Assembly: GCF_037325665.1 (NCBI RefSeq)
Contig: NC_090253.1
Location: forward strand, 35,433,975 to 35,497,974
Length of the DNA: 64,000 nt
From: Littorina saxatilis
Lineage: Eukaryota; Mollusca; Gastropoda; Littorinimorpha; Littorinidae
Reading direction: 5' to 3'
Part shown: in pieces, positions 1 through 12,889 of the stretch
Position numbering within the stretch: the first letter of the stretch is position 1
Layout: every line of letters begins with the position of its first letter
Made by a program: the position numbers and the translations under genes
The notes under the pieces: model-generated
The model's input: only the letters and a program-made list of their open reading frames with translations
Database searches by the model: none
Told to the model about the DNA's origin: nothing

Positions 1-87
1 GATTCCTGAACGAAGAAGCAGAGGTACTGCATACAACTAGGACTGTAATATCAGCTTTTGCCTGAAACACACACACATACACTTGTA

Positions 88-670
88 AAATTAATGCAAT
101 GTCATTGTATGAAGCCAGAACAATCACTAACTTACATAGTTGGTCACACAATTACCCATCACTGAACAATAAATCGAAGTCGGGTGGATTCAATGACTAA
201 AGCATTAAAGGCTTTGAAAAAACCCTCATCACAAAACATCCCCCCCCAAAAAAACAAAAAAAACACAAATTAAATAAATGAAATAAAACAGGTTGCCATG
301 CTTATCTTCCGCCAATCCGTGCCCATATCATGCCAAACTTTTACCTATATTTTATCAGTCTAATAAAAATGAACTTGACTGATCAAAAGCCTTGTGTTTT
401 TATTGATTATCCCCCCTTAGTATGAGGGGGGATATTTGTTTTGCATGGTTGTTGGTATTGTCATAAAATTAATGCAATGTCGTTGCATGAAGCCAGAACA
501 ATCGCTAGCTTACATAGTTGGTCACACAATTACCCATCACTGAACAATAAATCGAAGTCGGGTGGATTCAATGACTAAAGCAGTAAAAGCTTTGAAAAAA
601 CCCTCATCACAAAACATCCCCTCCCCCCCCCCCCCAAAAAAAAATAAATAAAATAAAATAAATGAAATAA
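88..670. repeat. Direct repeat pair, two copies offset by 378 bp
   Basis: A block of about 160 bp starting near 88 recurs near 466 with only a few changes (for example TGTCATTGTATGAAGCC against TGTCGTTGCATGAAGCC). Both copies end in C-rich then A-rich runs followed by an AAATAAATGAAATAAAAC-like stretch. The DNA between the copies is unremarkable. It looks like a local segmental duplication or two copies of one dispersed repeat; no gene is visible here. Confidence 0.7.
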
Positions 671-767
671 AACAGGTTGTGTATATAGCGCAGTAAACAC
701 CATGCAGGTACAAGCAAAGATTTGACAGTGATTATCCTTGTTTTATATAGCACACATTTTCTAGTTT

Positions 768-773
<6 letters not shown>

Positions 774-822
<49 letters not shown>
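774..822. repeat. (CT)n microsatellite
   Basis: Uninterrupted TC dinucleotide run of about 48 bp. The Arg-Glu repeat reading frame that crosses it on the minus strand is an artefact of the repeat. Confidence 0.95.
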
Positions 823-823
<1 letters not shown>

Positions 824-1000
824 AAAGTAATTTATTGACCTGTGGGTTATTTGCGTTTGTATAAACATTGGTGATTCGTAAACTATGTTGAAAGAGATTG
901 TCAAACAATATTATATGGGGTGTTTTAAAAAAAATGTATATCAACAAAATCTGTCATTATTATCAGGCACACGGTTTTAACAAAGCTATGTCACGAAATC

Positions 1001-1338
1001 GAAAATTTTATTGTAAATTTTCATTTAATAAATATACCTACCCGAATCACATGTAGCATTGACACAATCGGAGATGCTAGGTTCTGTACAGGCTAACCGT
1101 CTAAGGGAAGCAACCCCAACCACAAAAGTGTAAACGTAGTCATGGTAATGCCCATACACCCGGGGAGTTACCTCCCCTCGTGCATGCCACGTCACCACTG
1201 CTACTGAACACGTGGTTCCTATCATTCGACCTAAAGAATAAATTCTCCAAATCAAAAGCGGGGTTGGCGGGAGGGAATATACTATGTGATTCGGGTAGGT
1301 ATATTTATTAAATGAAAATTTACAATAAAATTTTCGAT
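1001..1338. mobile_element. Short foldback MITE-like element, about 335 bp
   Basis: The two ends are inverted copies of each other over about 55 bp: the left end begins CGAAAATTTTATTGTAAATT, and the right end carries its complement, finishing at TTTTCG near 1336. No coding capacity. Inside lies a segment of about 200 bp that is repeated in inverted orientation at 6553-6765, so this element and the large element beside it share sequence. Transposase family not recognised. Confidence 0.75.
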
Positions 1339-4300
1339 TAAATTACATATTCCTACTCCGAATCACATGTAGCAGATTGCAACAACAAGGCGGTGGGAAA
1401 GAAAAATCCAACTCACTCAAAAAACCTTGCCGAAAACCTGGACCGCTGCCAAAGAATCAGGGCGGTCCCAGTGGGAAAGAAAATCTAACCCACTCAAAAA
1501 GCCCTTGGCAGGGCTGGCCCACTGCCAACAGGCAGTGAGGGAACCGAGGAAAGTCCTGATTGACAGCCGAGAAGTATCTCAGGCAAAAGCGTAAGAGACA
1601 ACCTCAGAGATCCAGAAAGCTGTGCTCAGCACTTCTTCCAATCTCCTAGCCGTAAAAAACAGCACAGGAATAGACCCAAGCCTTGGATTAATAACCCTGG
1701 CGAGCCAAGGGAAAGACAAGCTTCCCCCCCCCCCTTTTATTGGAAGGAAATGCTAATGTCCTGAGAAGATCCGTGCGTAAGGTTGTCCCCTCAACTGAGA
1801 AGGACGAACCCCCGCGGTGACCTTAAGACAACCATGCCAAAGTCTGCAAACCTTGGGATGTAGTAAAGCCCAAAAGGCTTGTGAGAAAGAAGTCAGCTCA
1901 AAATAAGAGTGACCAATCCCCACGAAAGAGCGAGAGAGAGACATCCAAGCACTACGTACCAGAGTCCACCTCGAAGAGAAAACTCACAATAGAAGGTCGC
2001 CAGTCATCCCCTACCAGTCCCTGCGAACGCAGGGAGAGAGGTAGCACCCGACAGCAGCCACTTACGACTGTGCGTAAGCTACCGGAAGTGAGGACCCACG
2101 GTGGTCAAAAACCGATGTGACTGGCAACCATAAACAAAATGGCTAAAAGCCAGAATGTTCCCAAAACAGTCTGCTTGAAGGTAATCGAGAGTGAATCAAA
2201 AACCTAAAGCAGAAAACCAAGACTGGTAAACGTAAACCGTGAAGCCAGCCAGCCATAAGACTCCCGAAACCAGAGTTCTCAGGGAAAAAACAGGCAGTTA
2301 ACTTCCTAGCCAAATCAAGAGCCTACCTGAGTTTGGCCAGAAACCCAGAGCGCGTCTGTCCCTGTCTGAAGACAGAGTCCAACGCGGAGAAAAACGGACA
2401 ACCGCCCTAGACAAAGTTGCCTTTTGTAGCCGGGCGACTGTAAGGAAACCCGACCCAACGGACGTCATCCGGACTCGCCTCATACTAAAGAGAGGAAAGG
2501 CCCAAGACTGAAGTCACAGGAACCAAACCTTAGCTAAACCTCTGCCCAAAGGAGAAGAGTAGCCAAAACCTGAGAGAGAGGAGGAAAGCCACAAAGAACT
2601 ACTCCTCAAACATCCATTGTCCAAGACAATGCCCCCTCAGGAAAATCTGAATGTTACCTCCGAGGCCAACTCAAGCGTACCTTAAGTTTGGACGAAACAC
2701 CAGAACGCGTCTGATCACTAGAGAAAGACAGAGTCCGACTCGATGAAAGACAACAAGGACCAAAGTCCAAACGTTTGTGGCCAAACAGGGGTAACCTGAA
2801 TCCAGAGAACCCCACCCAAACGAAAATCGTCCTATCCAATCTCTTAAAAAGAGAGAACAAAGGAAAGAAAAGACGAAGTCCGAAGCCACAAGAAACGGGA
2901 AGGCAACAACCACCATCGCCGCAACGTGGAATGGCTGTTGCCCAGCCAAGGCTGCCTATAGGCTGCCAGCTTAGCTTAACCAGAGGAATGAGCATGCTTC
3001 TGCTAAGCATGTTTCTGAGTATGCTAGCCTTACCTTCCTTCAACCCTTGTAAAGCAGTCAGAGACCTGCTGATCTCTACTCGACTGAATCTCTACTGCAG
3101 GCAAAGTTTAAGCGACTCTCTTTGACTGTTCAGGGAACTGAGAATGCGAAAGAAACGAGTCCCTCCGACACCCGCCGTACGAGCGTAGTGAAGGAAGGGC
3201 AGCCTCATCTGCTCCATGCTCACCCTAGCAAGGGCTGGCCAACAGAGTAGAGAAAGGAGGCAAGTTCCAAAGGCTGAATAAGCAAGAAGGAACAGAAGGT
3301 GAAGCCCGTGTAGCCGAGGCCAGTCAAGGCTGAGCATGTTCCGGAACTGAACCATAGTAGAAACAGCGGCAGAACCAAAACACTAGAGATACCACTATCG
3401 GGAGGAGATGGCCTAGCCAAAACCTGCAAACCGTGGTACCTACAAAAGGTGACTAAGGAACCGGAAGTAGGAAAACATCCTATCTTCACGGAACGGAAGT
3501 CCGACATCGACAACAAAGTCAACCAACAAGGAAGCCACCAATGTCGATGCACCCAACGGGAAATCCTGAGCCGAAGCTCCGAGCTTCGACGGAAATCCAG
3601 AGCGTGTTCGATTGCTGACCAAAGACTGAAAACCAGAATAGCTCAGCTACGAACGTAACCGAAGTCACAGTTGCTGGTGGTAAACTGATGAATGAGATGA
3701 CCGGAAACCGGAAAACCATCCAACCGGAAAAAGACCTGACTCATCCCCCTAATGACGGTCGTGAATAGGGGAAACGTCCAGGGCCACCCGAACTGAATAG
3801 GCAGTAAACTCAACACCCAACAGGTAAAGTGAAGACTGCCCCGGCTGAGGCTGAAAGCCTAAATGCCCGTAGGCCAGCCGCTGTTCCTCACCCCCCGACC
3901 TCCGAAGGAGTGTCAGGAAGAGGAGAAGTGTATCCGAACAGAGCCGGAAATGCAGCAGACAAAACCGCAAAAAACGGAAGCGAAAGTTGCATAGAGTAGA
4001 CTGAGGCCGGAAGCCCAAACGCCCGTAGGCCAGTCCTCGGTCAACTCCAGTCAAAACCGCAAAGTGTACTTGAAATGGAGGACTTATGCTTCCAGTAAAA
4101 CCGGAAACGCCACGCCGACAACGGCTGCCGCCCTGTGAAACACAAATGCCCACGACGGAACAAGAGTGAGACAGAACAGAAGAGGACTGGGGCCGGAACC
4201 CGAACGCCCGTAGGCCAGTCCTCGATCAACCCCAGACAAGCCACAACGTGCGCTTGTGATGGAGAACCTATGCTTCCAGACAGGAAGTGTAGGAGGCCGA

Positions 4301-4810
4301 AGCCCCGTCCGGGAAAAAACTTCGACGTGACCTCTGCCGCAGCTAAGAGGACAGCGTTAAGCCTTTTTCCCGATAACCAGCACGTGTGGAATCGCTGACG
4401 ACAGACTGAATGTCCGACACAACCAGCGAAAAAACCGAAGTCCACGTACTGGTGGAAGGCCGGTGAAACGGCATAACCGGAAAACCGGAAATCCGTCCCC
4501 CCCCGACGTCGTCCTAACTCATGCCTTGACCAGGCTAAGAGAGAGAAGACGGCAAGTCTGCAGCCGCCGGCACCTGAACGGCAGTCGACGCGACAACCGA
4601 AGGTTGAAACGCTGACTACATCGGCCAGGGCTAAGACAACACCTGCCCGAAGGGCTGGCGTTGCTCCTCAGCTACCGACATCCTGAAGGAAGTGGAAGCG
4701 AAAGGAGCAGTAAATCCGGGCGGAGCCGGAAAGCACCAGACGAGACCGCGAAAAGCGGAAGCGCCGAATGCGAGGACGGAGGCCGGAAGCCCGAATGCCC
4801 TAAAGGCAAC

Positions 4811-5430
4811 GTCCGGTCAACCCCGGAAACGACCACAGCGGGTGCGTACGTCAGAGGACCTATGCTTCCAGCGAGTGCCGGAAGCGCAGCGCCAGAAACG
4901 GCTACCGCCATTGCTCCGCCACACAATGGTCTTCGAGGAAGCCAGGGTGTGACTGAACAGAGGACGAATGCCCGGGGGGCAACGTCCGGTCAACCCCGGA
5001 AACGACCACAGCGGGTGCGTACGTCAGAGGACCTATGCTTCCAGCGAGTGCCGGAAGCGCAGCGCCGGAAACGGCTACCGCCACTGCTCCGCCACACAAT
5101 GGTCTTCGGGGAAGCCAGGGTGCGACTGAACAGAGGACGAATGCCCGGGGGGCAACGTCCGGTCAACCCCGGAAACGACCACAGCGGGTGCGCACATCGG
5201 GGGACCTGGTCAACCCCGGAAACGACCACAGCGGGTGCGTACATCGGGGGACCTATGCTTCCGGCGAGTGCCGGAAGCTCAGCAGTCGGAAACGGCTAGA
5301 CAACTCCGGAAACGACCCCAGCGGGTGCGTACGTCGGAGAAGTAGCCGGAACCAACTGCCGCCATTGCTCAGCCACACAATGGTCTTCAGTGAAGCCAGG
5401 GTGCGACTGAACAGGGGTTTGCGGGTCGTG
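4811..5430. repeat. 173-bp tandem repeat inside the 5.4-kb element
   Basis: The motif GTCCGGTCAACCCCGGAAAC begins at 4811, 4984 and 5157, an exact 173-bp period, followed by a shortened copy and a degenerate copy to about 5430. Each unit includes ACCTATGCTTCC and a stretch beginning CACACAATGGTCTTC. Related looser copies (CGCCCGTAGGCCAG) occur upstream from about 3860. 173 is not a multiple of three, and no frame stays open in a way that suggests protein. Confidence 0.85.
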
Positions 5431-5879
5431 AACCCGCCGAAAAGAGCTGTGTCCCAGCAGGGACTGTCCGACGGCCTCACGAGGGCCTGTGGACCAGCTC
5501 GACTTACTTGAATCGCCAACCACAGCGGTAGAAGACGAAGAAGCAAAACATCCGCCCTAGACAACGTCTCGGCCGGAAGCGTCAAAGAAGCCCACAAGGT
5601 GACGTCGCCCACAGACAGCGGGACCAACGGAAGACGCAGGCTTGGCACGCGACAATTTCTTCACAAAGATAACGCAGACACCTGCAACACCTGATCTGCT
5701 AACGGCAGAGAAGGCGAGGAGAAGAAACAGGACGTACAACAGTATATGACTGCCCCACAAAGTGTTTGTTCGAGGCAGAAAGAGTAACGAACAAAACATA
5801 AAAACATGTTAAATCCGAAACCACGACAAGTCCTACGGACTGGTAGATACCTGCTAAAGCCTAGCCAAGTAAACCACTG

Positions 5880-6480
5880 TCAGCGACGCTGATACACAAA
5901 ATGGCGGCCAAGCGATAAGTTACTGGACAAAATTTAGAAGTCCAAAACGGACGAAAATTAAGCAATAACAAAAATTCCTGTCAAAGAAATGACGAAATAT
6001 GAAATGGCTTACCAACTAACAAAGCAGAAGGCAAAAACGCAGGTAAAGTAAGGAGAACCTCACCATAACATAGGCCTAGCCACATAAATAAGCTGTCAGG
6101 AAAGCTGAGCAACCGAACGTGGCGGCCACAAGATAAGTTACTGAAACGCATTTAGGAGTCCAAACGGACAAAAAAGTCAGCAACTATAGGTAAATTCCTG
6201 TCAAACTAAAGACAAGAAGGAACAAGCTTACCAGCTAAACAAAGCAGAAAGCAAGTAAGAAGGTAAAATTACGTTTACCTCCAAAATACATGGCCTAGCC
6301 ACAAAAATCTGTCAACTCATGCTGACAACAAAAATGGCGGCCAACAGTAGTCACTGAAATATCACAGGTCCAAACACGGACGAAAATCAGCAACTACAAC
6401 AAATTTCCTGTCAAAATAATGACCAAAATGGAAAGAGCTCACCAACTACGAAGCAGGAGGCAAGATAGACGGTAACGTGG
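5880..6480. repeat. Tandem repeat of about 215 bp, three copies
   Basis: TGGCGGCC followed by an AAGT-like sequence recurs near 5899, 6119 and 6333. Each time GTCCAAA-CGGAC, ATTCCTGTCAAA and AAAGCAGAAGGCAAG follow in the same order. The copies are diverged, so this is an older array than the 173-bp one. No coding sense. Confidence 0.7.
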
Positions 6481-6772
6481 CCGGTGGGTGTCAAAACAAC
6501 ACCAACAGCGCAGCCACAGGGGAGCCCAAAAAATACAACAACCTGCTCCCTCGAAAGCTGTAAGGTCGAATGATAGGAACCACGTGTTCAGTAGCAGTGG
6601 TGACGTGGCATGCACGAGGGGAGGTAACTCCCCGGGTGTATGGGCATTACCATGACTACGTTTACACTTTTGTGGTTGGGGTTGCTTCCCTTAGACGGTT
6701 AGCCTGTACAGAACCTAGCATCTCCGATTGTGTCAATGCTACATGTGATTCGGAGTAGGAATATGTAATTTA

Positions 6773-9700
6773 ATGCAACATAAGTGGCTTAAAAAGTCGT
6801 GTTTTTGTGTGTGCAGGATATTCGCTAGGACAGGACCTCAAGCTGAACCAGCACAACAGCGATGCATTCTTCCATGGCTTCCACAAAAGTCTTTCACCTA
6901 TAGCGGGCATTGCATACAGATAGTCCAAAGAGGGTTACCCTAACCCTCCTTTTTAAAAATTCTTTAGACCAATTATCCCTTTGTTCCCATGTTAAACATG
7001 GAATAATTCTGGACAAATGCGAGGACGTTAGCTTTTTTTTTATTTGATTTTTTTATCATTTTACTTATCATAAAAACTTGTTTAGATTTCGATTCGTAAA
7101 CCATTTACAGTAATCCTCTGTTTTTTAACTTTGTTCATCTTACCACAGTCACTTCGTTGTTTAGATTTATCATTAAATTTGTTACCATTATGCAGGAAAA
7201 ATGTAGAATAAAACCAGGAGAGCTTTCGGTAGAAGATATTTCCTGTGTCAAAAGTTAATGCTTATTCTGATTGATGGGTGCTCCAAACTAAGTTATTTTG
7301 ACTGCCTTATTCGAATTCATTTCCAAGACAGGGCTGAGAAGTGGAGAAGCTTAGGAGAATATCGTAAAAATTGTCTGGGTGTTTATGCAAAACTTTCGAA
7401 TATGTCAGATTTTACTTTAGAGATTTTAAATACTGTTAACTGACAGAAATGCTATAACTTCTACACCAATGGACTGGATAACTTCATATTCAGCATACTT
7501 AAACTTGATTTTATGCATGTGCAGTTCACAAAGTGGCAAATTTGTAGGTTAAATTATCTAACTTTTGCATCACCAACGCTTTCGTGTCTGAGGATTGCCC
7601 TGAACCTAGCTGTAACTGCATGCTTTCTTCAGGTCATCGATAGCCTGGGTGTTGAAGGGGATGTTTTTACATACTCAGACATTCAAAATAATCAAAAAGG
7701 TAAAAGCCTGAAGGGTTTAAATTAGGTAAAAATGGCTACCGCTCAATGTCAAAACTCGTTCTGTTTAGTCGACCCCCGAATTTGGAGAAAAAAATTAAAA
7801 TTGCACAAAAGTCAGACCATTCAATTTACAAAATTGCCACTTACTGGAAAGGCAGAACATAAACTGAAGTTAATGAATACCATACCACATATAAAATAAT
7901 TGGTTCAACAGATGCAGAAGTAATTTGCATGGTTGTGGGTGTCCTTTTTAGGGGGGTCAACCCTGTAGAAGAGACGATTTTCTTTAATTATCAATCCGTA
8001 ATATATTGTTTGTTATGCATACAATATTAACATTGACAAATACTTCAAGACTCCTAATTGATCTTAAGAAATGTTGTGTTTTTTTTTGTTACTGACTGAT
8101 TCACTTTCTATTCACTTTACTCTACATAAGTCACGACAAGAAAAGCAAGGGAGGTAATTTCTTCGGAAGAGGTAATTCTCTCCCCTCAGAACGATTGTTG
8201 TAGTTTGTTTGATTTTGTTCCTTTCTAATAAGTATTATTTAAAATAGATCTTTACATCTTGATGTGAAAGGCGCAGTACCCCCCTCCCCCCAGGATGTTA
8301 AATTCTAGGTTGTGTCCATGTAAAATCCTGATCCTAGTCAAGATCCGAGTTGGTTTTTCATGCAACTGTGCCTCTTTATGCCACTCAATTAGACATACTT
8401 TGCAATCCATAATTGCACGAAACTAAGTACAGGAAATACGTTGTTGTCGTGTTTTTAATATTACATAATGAAATAAAAAAATGTCACAACTGGTTTCGTG
8501 TTGGGCTTTCTCTCTCTGTCTGAATCTCATAATTACTTCCTTCTGAGGCCTGAAATGTGTTGCAGGCATTGTTCAGCTTACATTTATTGTTACAATTTTT
8601 GTGGATATGTTATTAAGTGTGTCTGTGTTTCTATCATTCGTTATCAGTGTGGTTAAAAAAAAGCACACGTCAAAGTAATTTACCCTTCATCATTATCAAA
8701 ACATGCAGATACAGGTAATAAATATTTGTGATACTTTAAACAAATGTTTGTTTGTTGCGTTTTTTCTTTTTTTCAGAGCAAACACACATCGTATTTGTTC
8801 AAACGTGTATATTCTGCACTTTCTAATACCCTGCATGGATCTCCAAATCAAGAATAATGAAAAGTCGTCTAATAGCCCTGCAGCACTCACACGAACATGA
8901 TAGAAGCTTGCATGCACCCAGGCTCGCTGTCTTCGGCTAAAAGAGCTTAGTTACCGTTGGATCTTCGCTCAGACAAATGTAGCTGTCCACTTGCTCCTGT
9001 CGCATAGATCTGCAATGTGCAACATCATCTTTGATTAATAAGTCTGAGGCACAGACAAACACACACGCGCGCACATTTGCGAGAGAATGCACGTCAGTCT
9101 ATTCAATCAAACAGTATAAAAACATACCACAGACGTGGTGGTGGAAACTGGACATTCGCCGTATAACAAAATCAAGAGATTCATTTGTGTGTGTATGTTT
9201 AATCAAAAGTTAATCTTGCGCACATTTAGTCTGTATTGTAACAGGACCCATCCCGTAAAAACTTCGAACAGATCTATTAAATTCTGAAATCCTTGACACG
9301 TTTTTTTTCCAATCATCTGTATCTGACCGAAGTAAAAAATTCAGCCAGTACACGCATCTACCCCCTTACACGACAATACATATGTGGCGAAAAAAGGAAT
9401 CGAGAGGGGGGGGAACAAGGAATAAATTTGATCCAGAAATAATTCCACTTCATCATTCCAAAATTCAAGTGTGAAGTGATCAACTACTGTGGTAAAGATA
9501 CATGCTTAGTATCACAACTGAAAATACAAGCCCTAGGGTTTTAAATCAAGGAAACAATTAAAGTTAAGGAAAGATCAACAGAAATGTCGAGAAAATGTAA
9601 AATAGTGTACTTACAATCCGTTTCAGCATGCTCTTCGAATAATAATCTCCCAGTCAGCCTCGTGCTTACGACTTCGACAGGATGTTGCCTCTCACGCTGA

Positions 9701-10129
9701 GCCAGTACATTTGGAGTGAATTCAAAGGCCAGAGATGCAGTACAAGCACATTAGTTAGATCCAATTCATTTACATTGCTACCTTGCCCAATTTATGGCTA
9801 TTTCTGTTGGTAACATCACACATGTGGCAAGCAGTCCTTGTTGCCGACACTGCTGGGACAGGCAGCAGACGATTTTATTTAGGAACCAAATTCTGATTGG
9901 TTAAAACATAAAACCGGAACTCAAAGTACCACTTGTTCTTTGGAAGTATCAAATCAAGAACAGATAAGCAGGTAAATCTGAAATGGGTTCAACACTTTTA
10001 AAAAATCGTGGTAAATCAGAAAACACAGTAAACGTTGGAAAAATCGTCCAGTATCGCTTCTACAGGTCTATACTTGGACAAAACATGAAGCAATTCAGTA
10101 AAGCTGACACTTCAAAATGTCTGTTTAGT
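6773..10129. other. Spacer, no gene recognised
   Basis: AT-rich single-copy-looking DNA. Open frames are short (under about 75 codons) and resemble nothing known. Only one possible exon stands out (minus strand, 9615-9750). I see no RNA gene or clear transposon here. Confidence 0.6.
9615..9750 (-). other. Possible single coding exon of unknown gene
   Basis: On the minus strand the frame is open from 9750 down to 9615 (residues include LAQRERQHPVEVVSTRL) and ends exactly at a perfect donor, GATT|GTAAGT. A stop lies just upstream in the same frame at 9753-9751, so the exon would need an acceptor within the open stretch. No homology is recognised and no partner exon was found; it may be chance. 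Confidence 0.2.
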
Positions 10130-10130
10130 T

Positions 10131-10430
10131 ACACTTTAAGGAGAGTTAAATGCACAACTCTCAAGTCCGACGATATCCGCCATTGACTAAACAGCGCGCT
10201 ACCACTTTGGAGTGGACGCTACCTTGATCCATAGCACTTACATACTTTATTTGTGAAATTTTGTATTATGTAAGAATGGACGATGATCTAACAAGAAATA
10301 TAAAAATAAAGTATGTAAGTGCTATGGGATCAAGGTAGCGTCCACTCCAAAGTGGTAGCGCGCTGTTTAGTCAATGGCGGATATCGTCGGACTTGAGAGT
10401 AGTGCATAAGCTATCCTTAAACTCGTCATA
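10131..10430. repeat. Long palindromic (foldback) element
   Basis: Two arms of about 130 bp (about 10131-10255 and 10310-10430) are inverted copies, sharing CCGACGATATCCGCCATTG and AGCGCGCTACCACTTTGG. A loop of about 50 bp contains AAAATAAAGTATG. A third, partial copy of the loop and one arm follows at 10460-10545. No coding capacity. Confidence 0.85.
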
Positions 10431-10734
10431 ACTTCCGTAATTTTCATCATTGAAGTTTGAAATTTTGTATTATGTAAGAATGGACGATGAACTAACTAGA
10501 AATATAAAAATAAAGTATATAAGTGCTATGGTTCAAGGTAGCGCGTGCTGGTGCGTGCTGGCGCGTAGTTTGGTCGGACCCCACTAGGGGCATGTTACAC
10601 CATGTAATGTGCTGTTTGTCTTTTACCGTATGTAGGCTATCCTGCGCTTTGGATCGTGTGTCCAGCTTCAAGTTCCTTCAATCTGTTACATCTGTTGCGT
10701 AAAGCAAAAATGCCGTGAATGATGTAACTGATGT

Positions 10735-10960
10735 ATGATTCATTAGGAAGAGATTTACAAACAGAAGAGCAGGAACGTGCGCAGGAATCTTCAAATCCGC
10801 CAACAAATGCAAAAGAACTACCACGATCGTTCAGCCCGAGACCTTCCTCCACTCCAAGCAGGCCAGAAGGTTCAGATGCAAGACAAGACGGCACGTGGAC
10901 ACCAGCAACCGTCGTCAACAAGAGACGGCTGAACCGAGATTATAGGGGAGACTGAGTTAC
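10735..10960 (+). mobile_element. Fossil LTR-retrotransposon fragment (Ty3/Gypsy-like pol, C-terminal end)
   Basis: One short stretch resembles the tail of a Gypsy-type polyprotein just after integrase: a residue run of the type QQMQKNYHDRSA, then DLPPLQAGQKVQMQD, typical of the chromatin/GPY-like end. It is a small broken remnant. No LTRs or other parts are seen nearby. Age cannot be judged from so little. Confidence 0.45.
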
Positions 10961-11660
10961 TGATTGCGTACCTGTTATCCATATATCGTACCACCCCCAT
11001 TCCCGCGGTCCAGGAATACGTCATTTTCGAAAAAAAAACCTTCTCTTTTGTTTACGTCACTCAGTCACTTTCTTTCGTCATTTACACTTGTTTGAATCTA
11101 AACAAAACTTCACGAAGGATGTTGAACTTTTGTTTTAATTATGTACATGTACGTGTACTTTGATCACTTCGGTACATCAATAATTTCACTGTCACCGTCA
11201 CGAATCACTACTCGGCAGAGAAGAACGATTTTATGAGTGTTTGTTTGTTGGTCGTCTTCCACATCAGTTCTCTCACTGAGTCTGCGAATGGTTTAAATTC
11301 TTCCATGCGGTAACCACGACTTTCCAGACCAGATCGAAGGCGGGTCGTTTAATTTAGTCATGAACACAACACGCGATCAAAGCTACACAATTTATGAACT
11401 CAACACGTGCGGTTTTTATTGACTGACATTCTTTTCTGAACTCGGTTACTTCGTGATACGCGTGAGCGTGGACATAAATAGGCCTATGACTTGAGCGATT
11501 ACAAGAACAAGATAATGTGAGTTTTAGTCACAAACTACGTGATTTCTCTGAGAAAACTGGCTTTTTTTTAAAAAAAATTTAATTTTTTTATTTTTTATTT
11601 TTTTTTATTCAAATAAATAACAACAATATCTCATACAATGAATTAAATACAACTTATCGA
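10961..11660. other. Spacer, nothing recognised
   Basis: Ordinary mixed-composition DNA followed by T- and A-rich low-complexity sequence (11560-11625). No supportable gene or repeat family. Confidence 0.5.
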
Positions 11661-12077
11661 GTACAACAAGCTAACTTTTTTAACGTGTTGTTCTTCGAAC
11701 ACTCACACAAATGCTTCTTATCTGTAACTGCCTATTAAAAATACTTTCCAACGGTAAAAACGAATTTGTTTTTTTATATATACTAACGCACATCTTTCCG
11801 ATTAAGATAATGTGGTTCAATTTATACATAGTTGCCTTTTTCACCATTACAAAATGCATACCAAATAAAACATCACTAACTTTCAAAACAATCTTAATTT
11901 CTAAAGTACGAAAAATAAATTCTTCAATAAACTTCCAGAATTTGTATACAACCGGGCATTCAAAAAAGAAGTGTTCAATGAAATCAGTTACATCACAACA
12001 GTAATTACATTTATTAGTTTCCGTTACTTTCATTTTACACAGGAGAATGTTGGTCGGATAAATGTTGTGCATAATTT

Positions 12078-12805
12078 TACAAGATACAAGATACAAGATA
12101 TTTATTCACCAATTTTGCAAAAGGATTTCATCTTGGCACGGCACGGTAAAAATAAAACAAGAAGAGCAAACGCTCGATCGAGTCACTTTCGCAGTTCTGA
12201 ATATTATATGAGGCATCAGATGGACAGGAAGAAATTGCTATTCACAACACAATGAGTCACGTTCACATAAAATTTGAGCCCGGTCACTTTTATAGTTTCC
12301 GAGAAAAGCCCAACGTTAAGTTGTGTGTTGCCGAACAGAAAAGGCTAGTTATCTCCCTTGTTTTTCTGATAACGTTCGTAAAAGGCTACAGATGTAAATA
12401 CTTTGATGTAAAGAATAATCCTACAAAGTTTCAATCACATCCGATGAACTTTGTCAAAGATATAAAATGTCTAATTTTTCCTTTGACGCTGACCTGTGAC
12501 CTTGAAAAAGGTCAAAGGTCAACGAAACCATCGTTAAAGTGTAGAGGTCATTGGAGGTCACGACTAAACAAAATATGAGCCCGATCGCTTTGATAGTTTC
12601 CGAGAAAAGTCCAACGTTAAGGTGGTGTCTACGGACGGCCGGCCGGCCGGACGGCCGGCCGGCCGGACAGACTAACACTGACCGATTACATAGAGTCACT
12701 TTTTCTCAAGTGACTCAATAAAAACCAACCAGACACATATGCAGACACACATCACCATGCATGCATACATACGTACATTACACTGTCATGCACACACAGA
12801 CACAA

Positions 12806-12889
<84 letters not shown>

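Larger units (their letters stand above)
1340..6772. mobile_element. Large (5.4 kb) TIR-bounded non-coding element
   Basis: The left end (1341-1373, beginning ATTACATATTCCTACTCCGA) and the right end (6739-6772) are inverted copies over about 33 bp, ending in CACATGTAGCA / TGCTACATGTG. The interior has no reading frame resembling a transposase. It is strikingly poor in T on the plus strand and holds two internal tandem arrays. This fits a non-autonomous DNA transposon swollen by internal repeats. It could also be a transcribed non-coding locus captured between TIRs. Superfamily unknown. Confidence 0.6.

Noticed and set aside
3800-5430. CRISPR-like array from regularly spaced repeats
   Set aside because: The repeats are long, tandem without unique spacers, and the context is eukaryotic.
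2654-5511. Numerous 60-210 codon frames inside the 5.4-kb TIR element, including a 212-codon frame at 4661
   Set aside because: The 173-bp period is not a multiple of three, the frames overlap on both strands, no motif is recognisable, and the T-poor composition lowers the chance of stop codons.
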